Of a DNA stretch of 64,000 bases, positions 34,701 to 43,601 are shown one piece after another. How positions within the stretch are numbered: the stretch's first letter is position 1; each line of letters starts with the position of its first letter. This stretch comes from Mytilus edulis. Its lineage: Eukaryota > Mollusca > Bivalvia > Mytilida > Mytilidae. A model generated the notes under the pieces. It had not been told where the DNA came from, searched no databases, and was given only the letters and a program-made list of their open reading frames with translations. Both the position numbers and the translations under genes were made by a program. The stretch lies in assembly GCF_963676685.1 (NCBI RefSeq), contig NC_092357.1, positions 70,894,971-70,958,970 on the forward strand. The letters run 5' to 3'.

Positions 34701-37700
34701 GAGCTCGAGAAATCTTACGACCTTATCTAAGTATTAAATACACGAAAAACAAAAATTATAAACATACGGAGATATGGTAGGATTGGTATGACACAATTAC
34801 CTACTAGAGGTCAGATGACATTGGTACAAGCAATTGTTAGTACCATTAAGGTCTTCAACGTGAAAACAAATCCTCACATATTGTCCACTATAATAGAAAC
34901 AATTCAACGAGAAAAAAAAAACAAACGATACAATTTATGACTGTCAATACTATTTACAAAAAAACGAATATGGTAGACATTTTCCCTTGTGATCGGTGAG
35001 AGGTTATTTCACTTAGTTTGTAATACAAAGTTGTTTTCATTTGAAATATTGAAGTATGAGCTTCATATCGAATTGTAAAAAAAGTATGTGTTTCATATCA
35101 AGTGGAAAAAGCACATTGTATGCATGTCCCTGTCGTGGATCGGACCCAGGATTGCCCGCTCTCAGGGTGTCAACCCTATTAGAAAACTTCCACTAAAGAG
35201 GTGGTGAAATATAATACAATACTTTCAAAAGACTTATTTATAAATTTTCAATCTGCAAATTCATCATGTTAATAAAAAAATATTTAATAACAATTCAAGA
35301 AGACAAAACATCAAGAAAACAATGACATTGGATATAAAAAAAACGCTTATGAAAATATCATTTGTAATTACATGATGCACGATTGTTTTAGAATATAACC
35401 GTAATTTTAGAGAGAAAAACGCTTTTAACTAAAACACTTGAGTGTATACTAAAACACTTAAGTGTATACTAAAACACTTAAGTGTATAACTATATTCAAA
35501 TTTCCATATTATATTTTATTATTGTACCAATGATGATTTCCCCGTACGTTGAAGTTGTTGTTTGAATTCTCACAAACGTCTCATTTTTTTATGATTCTAA
35601 ATTGTGTCTTGTTATATTAAATCTGCTGATGATACCATAGAGATGCCTGATTCAAATTTATAACTTTATGAAGAGAAGATTCAAACATCAATCTGGGACC
35701 ATATATTGTTGACATTTTTCGTCAATTTGTTTCCCTTGAATCTTACTGCGTAATATTTTTATAGATCATTGACCATGTTGACAGGACATGAGACGCAAAA
35801 ATATCAAACAGCAACATCACGTTACACTGAATCAAGGTCAAACTTTTGTGTCAACCCGCGTCAATTTAACATTGAAATGCACCCGAATTTATTCAGACAA
35901 CCGATCAACTATCGAATCGTTTTGTCATTTCATATTCCACATTTCCATTCTCAATTTTATTTAAGTAAAAAGTAAAATCACAAAACTATTGTACTCAAAT
36001 TCAAAACAGAAAGACCTTAATCAGACAGCAAAATCAAAAGCGCAAACACACCAAACGAATGGATAACAACTGTCATGTTAAGTAAATAAAAAAATACTGA
36101 CACATTTATGTCAACTATTTTCAAAAATGCATGTTAAGCTTTAGTCTAACATTATTTCTACTATACATGTCATTGCAATGCTGACAAATCCCAATGACCG
36201 AACTGCTGTTAACAAAAGTCTTACTGATTTTAAGGCTTATCTCATAAACTCCGATTTAATTACCCTCTACAATTCCTACAAATATCTGCTTTGCCTACTT
36301 AAGTTTTCCTGTGAAAATATATCAATATGTATGATGTTGTTAATGTTGTTTTGCCATGTATTTTTTTTTAATTATAGAGAAGGATTCCCATGGTGAAATT
36401 TACGTACCACTGTTAAACGACGAATACATTTCAGACGAATTCCGCAGTAAGTATTTTTATATTGCTAAAGATATATTATAGGTACAATATTCTGTAATGA
36501 GAAAGAACAATTAACATTTTTTATGAGTTTGACTGTCCCTTTGGTATCTTTCGTCCCTCTTTTACCCGTGGCTGTCTCGATGAAAACAATTGTGATGTTT
36601 TAAAAAAATATTTGAAGAAAAAATTGTCTTATGGTACAACACATCATTGATTTGATGCTCTGGATTTACAATGTATCTTCACCAGGAACGGTCAAAGCAA
36701 AATATTTGAAAGCTGAGGATGTATTAATCGAAAGTTAAACAGATATATGAAAAAAAAAAAGGTACCTAAAATAGCCAAATTCATCTATTGTCATACATTG
36801 TTTGTTTTAAAAAAATTTAAATTCATAAACGAAAAAAATTTAAAAGGTTTGTTATGAATAATGTCAGTACCGAAGCATTGACTAATGAGATGATGATACT
36901 CTCTGTATTTACTGTACAGTCAGTACCGAAGCATTGACTAATGAGATGATGATACTCTCTGTATTTACTGTACAGTCAGTACCGAAGCATTGACTAATGA
37001 GATGATGATACTCTCTGTATTTACTGTACAGTCAGTACCGAAGCATTGACTAATGAGATGATGATACTCTCTGTATTTACTGTACAGTCAGTACCAAAGC
37101 ATTGACTAATGAGATGATGATACTCTCTGTATTTACTGTACAGTCAGTACCGAAGCATTGACTAATGAGATGATGATACTCTCTGTATTTACTGTACAGT
37201 CAGTACCGAAGCATTGACTAATGAGATGATGATACTCTCTGTATTTACTGTACAGTCAGTACCAAAGCATTGACTAATGAGATGATGATACTCTCTGTAT
37301 TTACTGTACATGTGTACCGAAGCATTGACTAATGAGATGATGATACTCTCTGTATTTACTGTACAGTCAGTACCGAAGCATTGACTAATGAGATGATGAT
37401 ACTCTCTGTATTTACTGTACATGTGTAATGTCAGTACCTCAGCATTGACTAATGAGATGATGATACTCTCTGTATTTACTGTACAGTCAGTACCGAAGCA
37501 TTGACTAATGAGATGATGATACTCTCTGTATTTACTGTACATGTGTACCGAAGCATTGACTAATGAGATGATGATACTCTCTGTATTTACTGTACATGTG
37601 TTAATAATCATTTGGTTGTAGCACGAATATCTACTCAGCTGATGATATTCCTTGTATTGACTGTTCATGTGTTATATTAATAAATATTGTGTTGTAGCAC

Positions 37701-37949
37701 GAATATCTACTCAGCTGATGATATTTCTTGTATTGACTGTTCATTTGTTATATTAATAAAGATTGTGTTGTAGCACGAATATCTACAAAAGGATCGGGAG
37801 GATCAGGTTCACGGCCAAACAGCAGACGAGTTAGATCAAACACAAGGCGGAGTAAAAAGGACGAGAAAAAACAGCGAACTGAAAGTAGAGGAACCGCGCC
37901 ATCTGCCAAATTAGATTCAAAACGATCAAGATCGCGGCAAGGGAAATAA
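28558..37949 (+). CDS. CXorf65-like: CXorf65/C22orf15-like small protein (complete gene, 5 exons)
   Basis: Exons: 28558-28585, 32626-32712, 33861-33971, 36378-36446 and 37774-37949. The joined CDS is 471 bp, giving 156 residues. Every intron is phase 1 with GT/AG borders, and the start has a strong Kozak context (A at -3, G at +4). The protein opens MAFITVKYGD, continues with NPNCRTFNLL and a Cys/Arg-rich stretch, then VELSDESGNIKFL and YASEMLTDRESLVLLRVE. This matches the layout of vertebrate CXorf65 and C22orf15 proteins of unknown function as I recall them. The C-terminal 57 residues are basic and Ser/Arg/Lys-rich and probably disordered. The assignment rests on remembered family pattern, not on a search. 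Confidence 0.82.
28761..29850. other. Intron 1 of the CXorf65-like gene, first part
   Basis: AT-rich. No repeat family or exon recognised. Confidence 0.4.
30178..30459 (-). pseudogene. Probable retrotransposon ORF C-terminal remnant
   Basis: A 93-codon open frame ending TAA, reading FASFNDRNVSFLELSPRAQV, LFLVGDIGYAFNDEIGSFYD and RMYLLELFRLRQTMVEPK. It has real-protein character and resembles the ends of LINE-type ORFs in molluscs. No catalytic domain is present and the identification is uncertain. It lies antisense in intron 1 of the CXorf65-like gene. Confidence 0.4.
30480..31700. other. Intron 1 of the CXorf65-like gene, purine-rich stretch and AT-rich DNA
   Basis: 30480-30715 is rich in words like aatagagaataatgg and aagaataagg, the reverse-complement style of the T-rich array at 25745-26110. 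The rest shows nothing. Confidence 0.4.
31715..31895 (-). repeat. Dispersed repeat family A, minus copy
   Basis: gtgctaatcagacaactctc through gaagcctcgtcttacaccga to acgggaacaccaacggtct. A diverged family C piece follows to about 32110. Confidence 0.75.
32626..32712 (+). CDS. CXorf65-like: CXorf65-like exon 2
   Basis: 87 bp. The acceptor is tattttttag|ATTCTC and the donor is GATGAGG|GTGAGT. It encodes SQEDIFNPNCRTFNLLRCIQ and then a short Arg/Cys-rich segment ending NDE. Phase 1 in and out. Confidence 0.82.
33140..33505 (+). mobile_element. 3' end of a family B retroelement (RT end plus tail)
   Basis: The end of the reading frame (NVTYRIRLFTGF) runs directly into the tail atcacataagcaacacgacg, gagcacctgagatcacccct, ccatggcgttgtcagtttgt and gactgtccctttggtatctt. 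This shows that the widely scattered tail belongs to the reverse-transcriptase family seen at 24475 and 53876. Lone tails occur at 36518-36570 and 38620-38830, and minus ones near 52500-52560 and 55205-55345. Confidence 0.65.
33575..33725 (+). repeat. Dispersed repeat family C, plus fragment
   Basis: attcctggctaggtacttga and tggtgggtttaactatgttt; diverged. Confidence 0.55.
33728..33800 (+). pseudogene. Degenerate duplicate of CXorf65-like exon 3 and its acceptor
   Basis: ttggttcagtcgaagatttt followed by gacaaaagtggtaacatac and gattttatgagtaa mirrors ttgtttcagtcgaactatca, gatgaaagtggtaatata and gtttttacgag of exon 3, about 130 bp upstream. Stops and length changes make it non-functional. Confidence 0.5.
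33861..33971 (+). CDS. CXorf65-like: CXorf65-like exon 3
   Basis: 111 bp. The acceptor is tttgtttcag|TCGAAC and the donor is GTAGAAA|GTATGT. It encodes ELSDESGNIKFLRECPNRYA and then SEMLTDRESLVLLRVE, the best-conserved core of the family. Phase 1 in and out. Confidence 0.85.
34060..34170 (+). repeat. Dispersed repeat family G, plus copy
   Basis: tccctcggttttagtttgtt, atccggatttgttttctctc and gaacagcggtatactactgc. Other copies: 39735 (minus), 49480, 51340, 53715 (minus). Confidence 0.7.
34290..34400 (+). repeat. Dispersed repeat family C, plus fragment
   Basis: Contains aaaattcctaacgaaaagtt and aaatggcaaaatcaaag. A family A tail follows at 34600-34660. Confidence 0.55.
34660..35420. other. 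Intron 3 of the CXorf65-like gene, no clear feature
   Basis: A minus-strand stretch at 35118-35195 has weak tRNA-like wording (gggtccgatccacgac) but does not fold as a tRNA by eye. Confidence 0.35.
35424..35485. repeat. 20-bp tandem repeat x3
   Basis: actaaaacacttaagtgtat repeated three times; each unit contains the palindrome acacttaagtgt. Confidence 0.85.
35965..36080 (+). repeat. Dispersed repeat family C, plus fragment
   Basis: aaattcaaaacagaaagacc, agcaaaatcaaaagcgcaaa and aacgaatggataacaactgt. Confidence 0.6.
36378..36446 (+). CDS. CXorf65-like: CXorf65-like exon 4
   Basis: 69 bp. The acceptor is taattatag|AGAAGG and the donor is TTCCGCA|GTAAGT. It encodes KDSHGEIYVPLLNDEYISDE followed by FR. 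Phase 1 in and out. Confidence 0.78.
36862..37600. repeat. 56-bp tandem array, 13 copies
   Basis: Unit with gaagcattgactaatgagat and gatactctctgtatttactg; copies are nearly identical. It lies in intron 4 of the CXorf65-like gene, directly before the triplicated splice acceptor. The 159-codon minus-strand ORF over it is a repeat artefact. Confidence 0.95.
37601..37785 (+). repeat. 76-bp triplication of the last splice acceptor
   Basis: The acceptor text gttgtag|CACGAATATCTAC occurs with the exon side starting at 37622, 37698 and 37774, exactly 76 bp apart. Only the third leads into the basic C-terminal exon. Unit sequence (gctgatgatattccttgtat, tgactgttcatgtg) is alignable to the 56-bp array unit. 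Confidence 0.9.
37774..37949 (+). CDS. CXorf65-like: CXorf65-like last exon: basic C-terminal tail and stop
   Basis: The acceptor is ttgtgttgtag|CACGAAT. Reading in phase 1 gives TRISTKGSGGSGSRPNSRRV and a tail rich in Arg, Lys and Ser, ending GK-TAA. Two near-identical acceptors lie exactly 76 and 152 bp upstream (37698 and 37622), so this splice site has been triplicated. Confidence 0.8.
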
Positions 37950-38360
37950 GCCAAATTAGTTATTGTTTTATCTCAGGTTTAAAAACAGTTGCGTCCCATC
38001 GTATGAAATAAACTATTGTAAATGTCCATTAACATTGAAACTGAATATTTGTAAAGTATTCATTACAAATTAAAAGAAATTGATAGATAACACAACCAAG
38101 ATTTATTACTATATATGCCTTATAAGTTTTGTTTTATCTTATCGAATGTTGATCGGATTACAAGACAGAACATGTTGTTTCGATTTTTTTAGTATTTTCG
38201 GAGGGTTCGTTGTTGGTTGTTCGTATTGTCTGTTGTACTGTCAATGAATTTGGTAGTACGCTTATTTAAAACGTTATGAAGTTAAACATGCTCATTGTTT
38301 CGAAGCTCGTTTATATAGGGTCGGGTAACATAACATACATGTTCCATTAACAATTTAATT
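37950..38360. other. 3' flank of the CXorf65-like gene
   Basis: Apart from the polyadenylation signal at 38007, no feature seen. Confidence 0.4.
38007..38012 (+). promoter_or_regulatory. Polyadenylation signal AATAAA of the CXorf65-like gene
   Basis: A canonical AATAAA lies 58 bases after the TAA stop of the CXorf65-like gene. Confidence 0.6.
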
Positions 38361-38364
38361 GTGT

Positions 38365-38560
38365 TTGCATACAAGTGGGAGGTTTAGCTAGCTATAAAAC
38401 CAGGTTTAACCAACCATTTCTACATATGAAAATGCCTGTACAAGTCAGAAATATGAAAGTTGTTGTCCATTCGTTTGATGTGTTTGATCTCTTGATTTTG
38501 TCATTTGATTGCGGACTTTTCCTCGGAGTTCAGTATTTTTGTGATAAATTATTTTTTGCA
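38365..38560 (-). repeat. Dispersed repeat family C, minus copy
   Basis: gctataaaaccaggtttaac, atgcctgtacaagtcagaaa and tccattcgtttgatgtgttt: reverse complement of the family. Confidence 0.7.
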
Positions 38561-38619
38561 TTAATAATTTTTAAATACCATTTTTGTTTGATCTAATATC
38601 ATTCCCCAAACGAGCAAAC

Positions 38620-38830
38620 AAGGATGCCACTCATATAGCAGGAGCTAGCTACCCTTCAGGAGTACCTGAGATCACCCCTATTTTTAGTTGGGTTTTTGTT
38701 GACCATTCTCTGGTGTTCTATGATGTCTTTTATGTATAGATGTTTGCCTTTTGATTTTTGTTTTTGTTTTTTGTCAGTTTATTTTCGATCTATGAGTTTG
38801 ACTATCGCTCTGGTATCTTAAGCCCCTGTT
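38620..38830 (+). repeat. Family B retroelement tail
   Basis: gagtacctgagatcacccct, ttgtcagtttattttcgatc and ctatgagtttgactatcgct. Confidence 0.65.
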
Positions 38831-38969
38831 TTACATATGGTGCTTTTACTGTATGTAGTTTTCACGTAATGAGGCTCAACAATTTCGAAGCTCTTTGATA
38901 TTTGATTGTATTTGACATAGCATGGAGTTTCGAAATGATATTATTGTATTATTGTATTTGGTTCGAAAA

Positions 38970-39175
38970 AAGGTAGAATAACAAATATTCGAAACTCCAA
39001 TGAAAATTCAAAACTGAAAGTTCCTTTCCAAATTGCAAAATCGAATTCGTAAACACATCAAATAAAGGAAAAACAATTGTCATGGTTCTGATACAGGCAT
39101 TTCCTTATGTAGAAAAAAGTGGATGAAATCTTCTTTTATAGCTCTTGAACCTAAGCCTGCCACATGTATGCTAAA
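38970..39175 (+). repeat. Dispersed repeat family C, plus copy
   Basis: aactccaatgaaaattcaaa, acaggcatttccttatgtag and aagcctgccacatgtatg. Confidence 0.7.
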
Positions 39176-39196
39176 TAAACTGTTATCACAGAGATA

Positions 39197-39711
39197 TGTC
39201 TCGCCTTTTTGTAATTTTGATTATGGAAGTGTTAAAATCAAAATAGCAATACTTTAAGTTATGAAAATATTCAAAGTCAATTAACCATGACAGAGTTACA
39301 TGGCTATATAAACAAGTCAATAGACCCTGACTAAGGGGGCGGAGCTAAATTATCTCCATGAAAATGAGGTATGCCGATGCCTACTCAACTGCATACCAAA
39401 TATCATTGACCTACCACTTGTGGTTCCAAATAAACTGACCTAATCACAAACTAATACATGTAAAATAAGCAAAAGTTTGGAAGTCAATAGACCATGACTG
39501 AGGAAGCAGGGCAATATAATCTCCATGGAAAGGAGATGTGCCAATGATTATACAACTGCATACCAAATATGATTGACTTACCACTTGTGGTTCACCATAA
39601 ACTAGACGTAATCACAAACTAATACATTGTTGACGCCGCCGCCGCCGCCGTCGCCGACGCCGGAAACAGCATACCTATGTCTCGCTTTTTGACTCCGTCA
39701 TGGCGAGACAA
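39197..39711. mobile_element. Non-autonomous element family F (TGTCTCGCC ends)
   Basis: Starts tgtctcgcc and ends ggcgagaca, short inverted ends. Inside are two direct copies of a segment of about 165 bp (39315-39460 and 39480-39628; words cataccaaatat, gacttaccacttgtggttc) and a (GCC)n stretch at 39637-39660. A diverged relative lies at 58870-59270. No coding potential. Confidence 0.6.
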
Positions 39712-39734
39712 TAAAACCAACATTATTATACAGC

Positions 39735-39850
39735 TGTTCAAAATTCATCAATCGATTGAGAGCAAACAAACCCGGGTTACAAACTCAAACCGAGGGAAGC
39801 ACATCAACTTTAAGAGGAAAACAAAGGAACAATAGAAACACTGAAGTGCA
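39735..39850 (-). repeat. Dispersed repeat family G, minus copy
   Basis: aatcgattgagagcaaacaa, cccgggttacaaactcaaac and gggaagcacatcaact. Confidence 0.65.
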
Positions 39851-41080
39851 ACAAAAACCAAACAACAATTCATGTGAATCAGAGAATAACAACGAATACC
39901 TTAATTAATTTAGAACAGTACACAAAAACACCATAATAAAATTCCATGAATTACAAACAGTGCTTCGCACGAATGTATGACATTTGCATAGAATTTCGTT
40001 ATATTGATATCAATGTATAAGCAATGTATGAACAATGTACGAGCAAACAAAAACGTCAAAAATGTGGAACAGCATTCCACATTGCTTTAGCATCTTAATC
40101 ACTTTAAAAAAACAGCTATGCCGACATTAGATATTTCCAGTTTTATAAAAACACCGTTATTTTTCGTTTGACATAAGTGACAGTCTTCGTTTTATCTGAA
40201 CTTTGTTGTTTTATATATTAGCCATACATTTATTGAGCTTTTATTGGTTTTATGCTGGTTTGTGCTGCTCTACGTGTTTTTATTACTCCTTCTGTATAAT
40301 TTTATGTGTGGTGTGACTTATGGACGACCTCTGTTTTCTTTGAAGAAGCTACAAAATGTAAGAAAACCAATGAAACAAAACATTTAATATTCAAAATAGA
40401 TATGTTTTAACAACAAGAAAGACATCAGTAAGTTTACAACTCTTAACCGAAGTGGGGAGCGACCATTTGATATTCTTTGGAGATTGTTTCTGGATTTATC
40501 ATTATCGTGTTGAATCTTTTGTTACGGTTGAAAATTTTTGTTTCCCTGAAACTCATTTTCATTTTTGTTCAACTTTTTTTCTGCATTTTGTGTAGCAGAA
40601 TATTCATTTTCAAAGTTGTTTTTTTTACAAGACAAAGATATTTTTTTTAAAACTCTGGCCATCTAGAAAATTAAATGGTCGTCCCCTTATTATCAAATAT
40701 TTCAACGCAAGAAGAAATGTCACGCACAATCGTAGAACAAAACATATTTATACAGTGCATAAATCCATTGTAGTTGACACAAATATTTACTCAAATGTAT
40801 CTACATGTTCAAGTGAAACCCCACACACAGTTGTGGGTTTTCTCAAAATTTCCCCCCAAAAGTGCAGCCGTGTTAAAGTGAATAGTAGCCGCGCACAATG
40901 GTCTACGCTTGATGTTTTTTGTTTTTGGAATAATAATTCAACAATTGTACAAATATTTGAAAAATAAATCAAAACTTTACCTTATCAAGTTGTTATCGCG
41001 GTTCCTCTTTCCATTTTTCTTAATAAAATAATAAACTTTAAACTATTAAGTTTCTTGTATTGTTATTTGTCTAATTTATA
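39850..41080. other. Intergenic DNA
   Basis: AT-rich, no gene recognised between the convergent 3' ends of the CXorf65-like and WDR86-like genes. Confidence 0.4.
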
Positions 41081-41082
41081 TG

Positions 41083-41270
41083 AATGGTTTTACACTAAAT
41101 GGTTTTACACTAAGTGATTTTGGGGACTCTTTGTACATGTTGTAGCTTGCTGCTCGATGTGAGCCAAGGAGCCGTGTTAAAGGCCATACATTGACCTATA
41201 ATGGCTTTCCTTTTACAAATTGTGACTTGGACAGGAGTTGTCTCATTGGCACTCATGTCACATCTTTTAT
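41083..41270 (+). repeat. Dispersed repeat family A, plus copy
   Basis: aatggttttacactaagtga, gatgtgagccaaggagccgt and gttgtctcattggcactcat. Confidence 0.8.
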
Positions 41271-41704
41271 CTATTCAACTAGATTCAGATATGATTAAGT
41301 AGCAATGGTCATAGTAACTACACATATAGTTTGATATTTCTATACACATTTTAAAAAGATGTCGACCTATTCGACGATAAAAAAAAATCAATGTAATAAT
41401 TCTAAATGATACATTGAACATGTTGAAATAAGTTAAGGTGTTTGGTACGGCGTCCAAATGTATTCAGAAGGGCGACACTCTTCTTTCATAGTAGGTTGAC
41501 AGAATAGTTGATATGGTGACAATGTTGACAGATGATGATAATGCAGTTAAAAATAATGAAAAATATTTACAAAAGAAGAAATGTACCAACAAATTAATAA
41601 TTTGACGTAATAACTCGGGACAATATAGTTAGAAATCTGACAGCACAGTCCCAGTAGAAGCATTACCACATTTACTTATTTTATATTGTTAATAATGACG
41701 ATAT

Positions 41705-41890
41705 GTATATATTAGGACAATGTTGTTACATATATTAGGACAATGTTGTTACATATAAGGACAATGTTGTTATATATTAGGACAATGTTGTTACATATTA
41801 GGACAATGTTGTTACATATTAGGACAATGTTGTTAAATTCTAGGACAATGTTGTTACATATCAAGACAATGATGTTACATATTGTGACGA
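41705..41890. repeat. About 21-bp tandem array, about 9 copies
   Basis: Unit aggacaatgttgttacatat with small changes. Confidence 0.85.
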
Positions 41891-42369
41891 TGCAGTCAAA
41901 ATAGAATAATTGTTGTTGCAAATGACGATTTGTCATTATATAAAAGGACATTATAGTATCATATTTCCCCTCTTTTAATGATTTTGAAGCACTATTGAAG
42001 TATTGCTTATGTCAAATCGTTCTATAGAAGGATCCTTAACATTTGCTGCTCAAAAACGTCAAATTATTCTACACGATGATCCATAACACGTGCGGTTCAA
42101 AAATATCAAATCGTTCAACACGAAGATCCTTAACATGTGCGACTCAAAACAACCCAGCCTCATGGATGGATTTTGTTTCTCAGAAATATTTGTTTTTTGT
42201 TCGTTGAATTATTTACAGTAATAAGTTACAAGTACAATATGTACATGAGTATATCCATGATAATGTTACACAACAAATAGTTCTACAAATACAAAAATAA
42301 CATTTTATATATACTACACAAAGTATCAAAAATGGACGGGCAATTTCATACATCAGCAGTAGTGAAAAT

Positions 42370-42475
42370 ATCACATTAGACTAGGATTTTAGTGAAATCG
42401 TCACATCAGACTAGGATTTTAGTGGAATCCTCACATCAGACTAGGATTTTAGTGAAATTATCATTATCCTAGGAT
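42370..42475. repeat. About 31-bp tandem repeat, about 4 copies
   Basis: cacatcagactaggatttta plus gtgaaatcgt. Nothing else is seen from here to the end of the WDR86-like gene at 43422. Confidence 0.75.
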
Positions 42476-43421
42476 TTCATGAAGATAGTTATGCGATCAC
42501 GACAATGCTTTCGGATATTATCATTACTCATTATAATCATATTTGTTATTGTCAGCATGAATTCAGTATATACTATTTTTGTAATAAAATAATTGTATTG
42601 ACACATGCGCACTAGCTATTGTTCACGTTCTTGTGAATTTTATGTTTTCATATATAAAAATGCATTATTATTTTGTAGGAGGAAGTTCTATGAACTATCT
42701 TTCAAAATATTTATTGGTCCGACCTCATTTGTATCCTTGTGATAATAAATATACACTTTGACAAATACAATTCTGATTCGATTTTAAAGTATAACTTAAA
42801 GGTGTTTTATAAAATGTCACAGGTATATTCATACAGAGAACATCAGTATTATAGAATACTGGCTGCATGATATCTTCTTTTCCTTCATTGTGGATACAGT
42901 TTCAACGATGACAAGAGGATAATTTTTGTACAAAATATTTGAAATAGGTGTTTAAAAATCAGCAACTTAACCTTCAATTTTATTTCACAATTTGATTTAA
43001 AACAAACAATTTATAGTTCTGATAATAAAAAGACCCAGATGTTCAGAATAAAAACCAGAAATAAATTTTAAAGTGTTAATGTTTAGATATAAGACTATGA
43101 CTATTCTTTTTTCTCCAAATTTGGTATTGTGATTTTGAAATCTAACAGCATATCCTAGAATTGACGAAGAAAGATACAGTATTGTTAAACAGTTACAATT
43201 TATACAAACTTATACGTTTCAGTGGCAATAAAACGAAATATGATGTAAAAAAATACCAGAATAGTTCTTTAACCCCGGTGGTCAACATAGTAAGTTTATA
43301 TATCCATATCATACCAAAAAACATTGTAGAACAGAAATTCAACAACGTCAGCAAAATTAGTTCGAATACTGACTCCGTATGACGCAATAAAGAGTCACTG
43401 TTTCGGAGATAACCATCGTAA

Positions 43422-43601
43422 CTAGTCAATCATGATCTTGCCATTTTCAATACCATTCTGGTTTTTATCTAGCTGTTGTTGTTTTTGTTTCTCCTTTTCC
43501 TTGTCGTCCTTTCCAAACGTAGTATCATCGATAATCCCAGTTGTATCCCAAACTTTCATTGTCCCGTCAAAGGATCCAGTAAACAGCTTACCATCTACTA
43601 T
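43422..43601 (-). CDS. WDR86: WDR86-like last coding exon: WD blade 8 and C-terminal tail
   Basis: 180 bp. The acceptor is atttgtag|ATAGTA and it is phase 0 in. It encodes 59 residues: IVDGKLFTGSFDGTMKVWD closes the propeller, then a Lys/Glu/Gln-rich tail follows to TAG. If both alternative exons were skipped, the exon would be read out of frame and stop after a few codons (TAA). Confidence 0.9.
   Translation of the reverse strand: MVDGKLFTGSFDGTMKVWDTTGIIDDTTFGKDDKEKEKQKQQQLDKNQNGIENGKIMID

Noticed and set aside
35118..35195. tRNA-like stretch on the minus strand
   Set aside because: A B-box-like gggtccgatcc is present, but no A box at the right distance and no cloverleaf by eye; at most a tRNA-derived SINE fragment. 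A tRNA scan would settle it.
36862..37600. CRISPR-like regular array
   Set aside because: Head-to-tail units without unique spacers in animal DNA; an ordinary minisatellite. The same applies to 1870-3318, 21068-21294 and 57361-58145.
37189..37668. 159-codon minus-strand ORF
   Set aside because: Translation of the 56-bp array on the strand opposite the CXorf65-like gene; the repeating peptide shifts frame with the unit.
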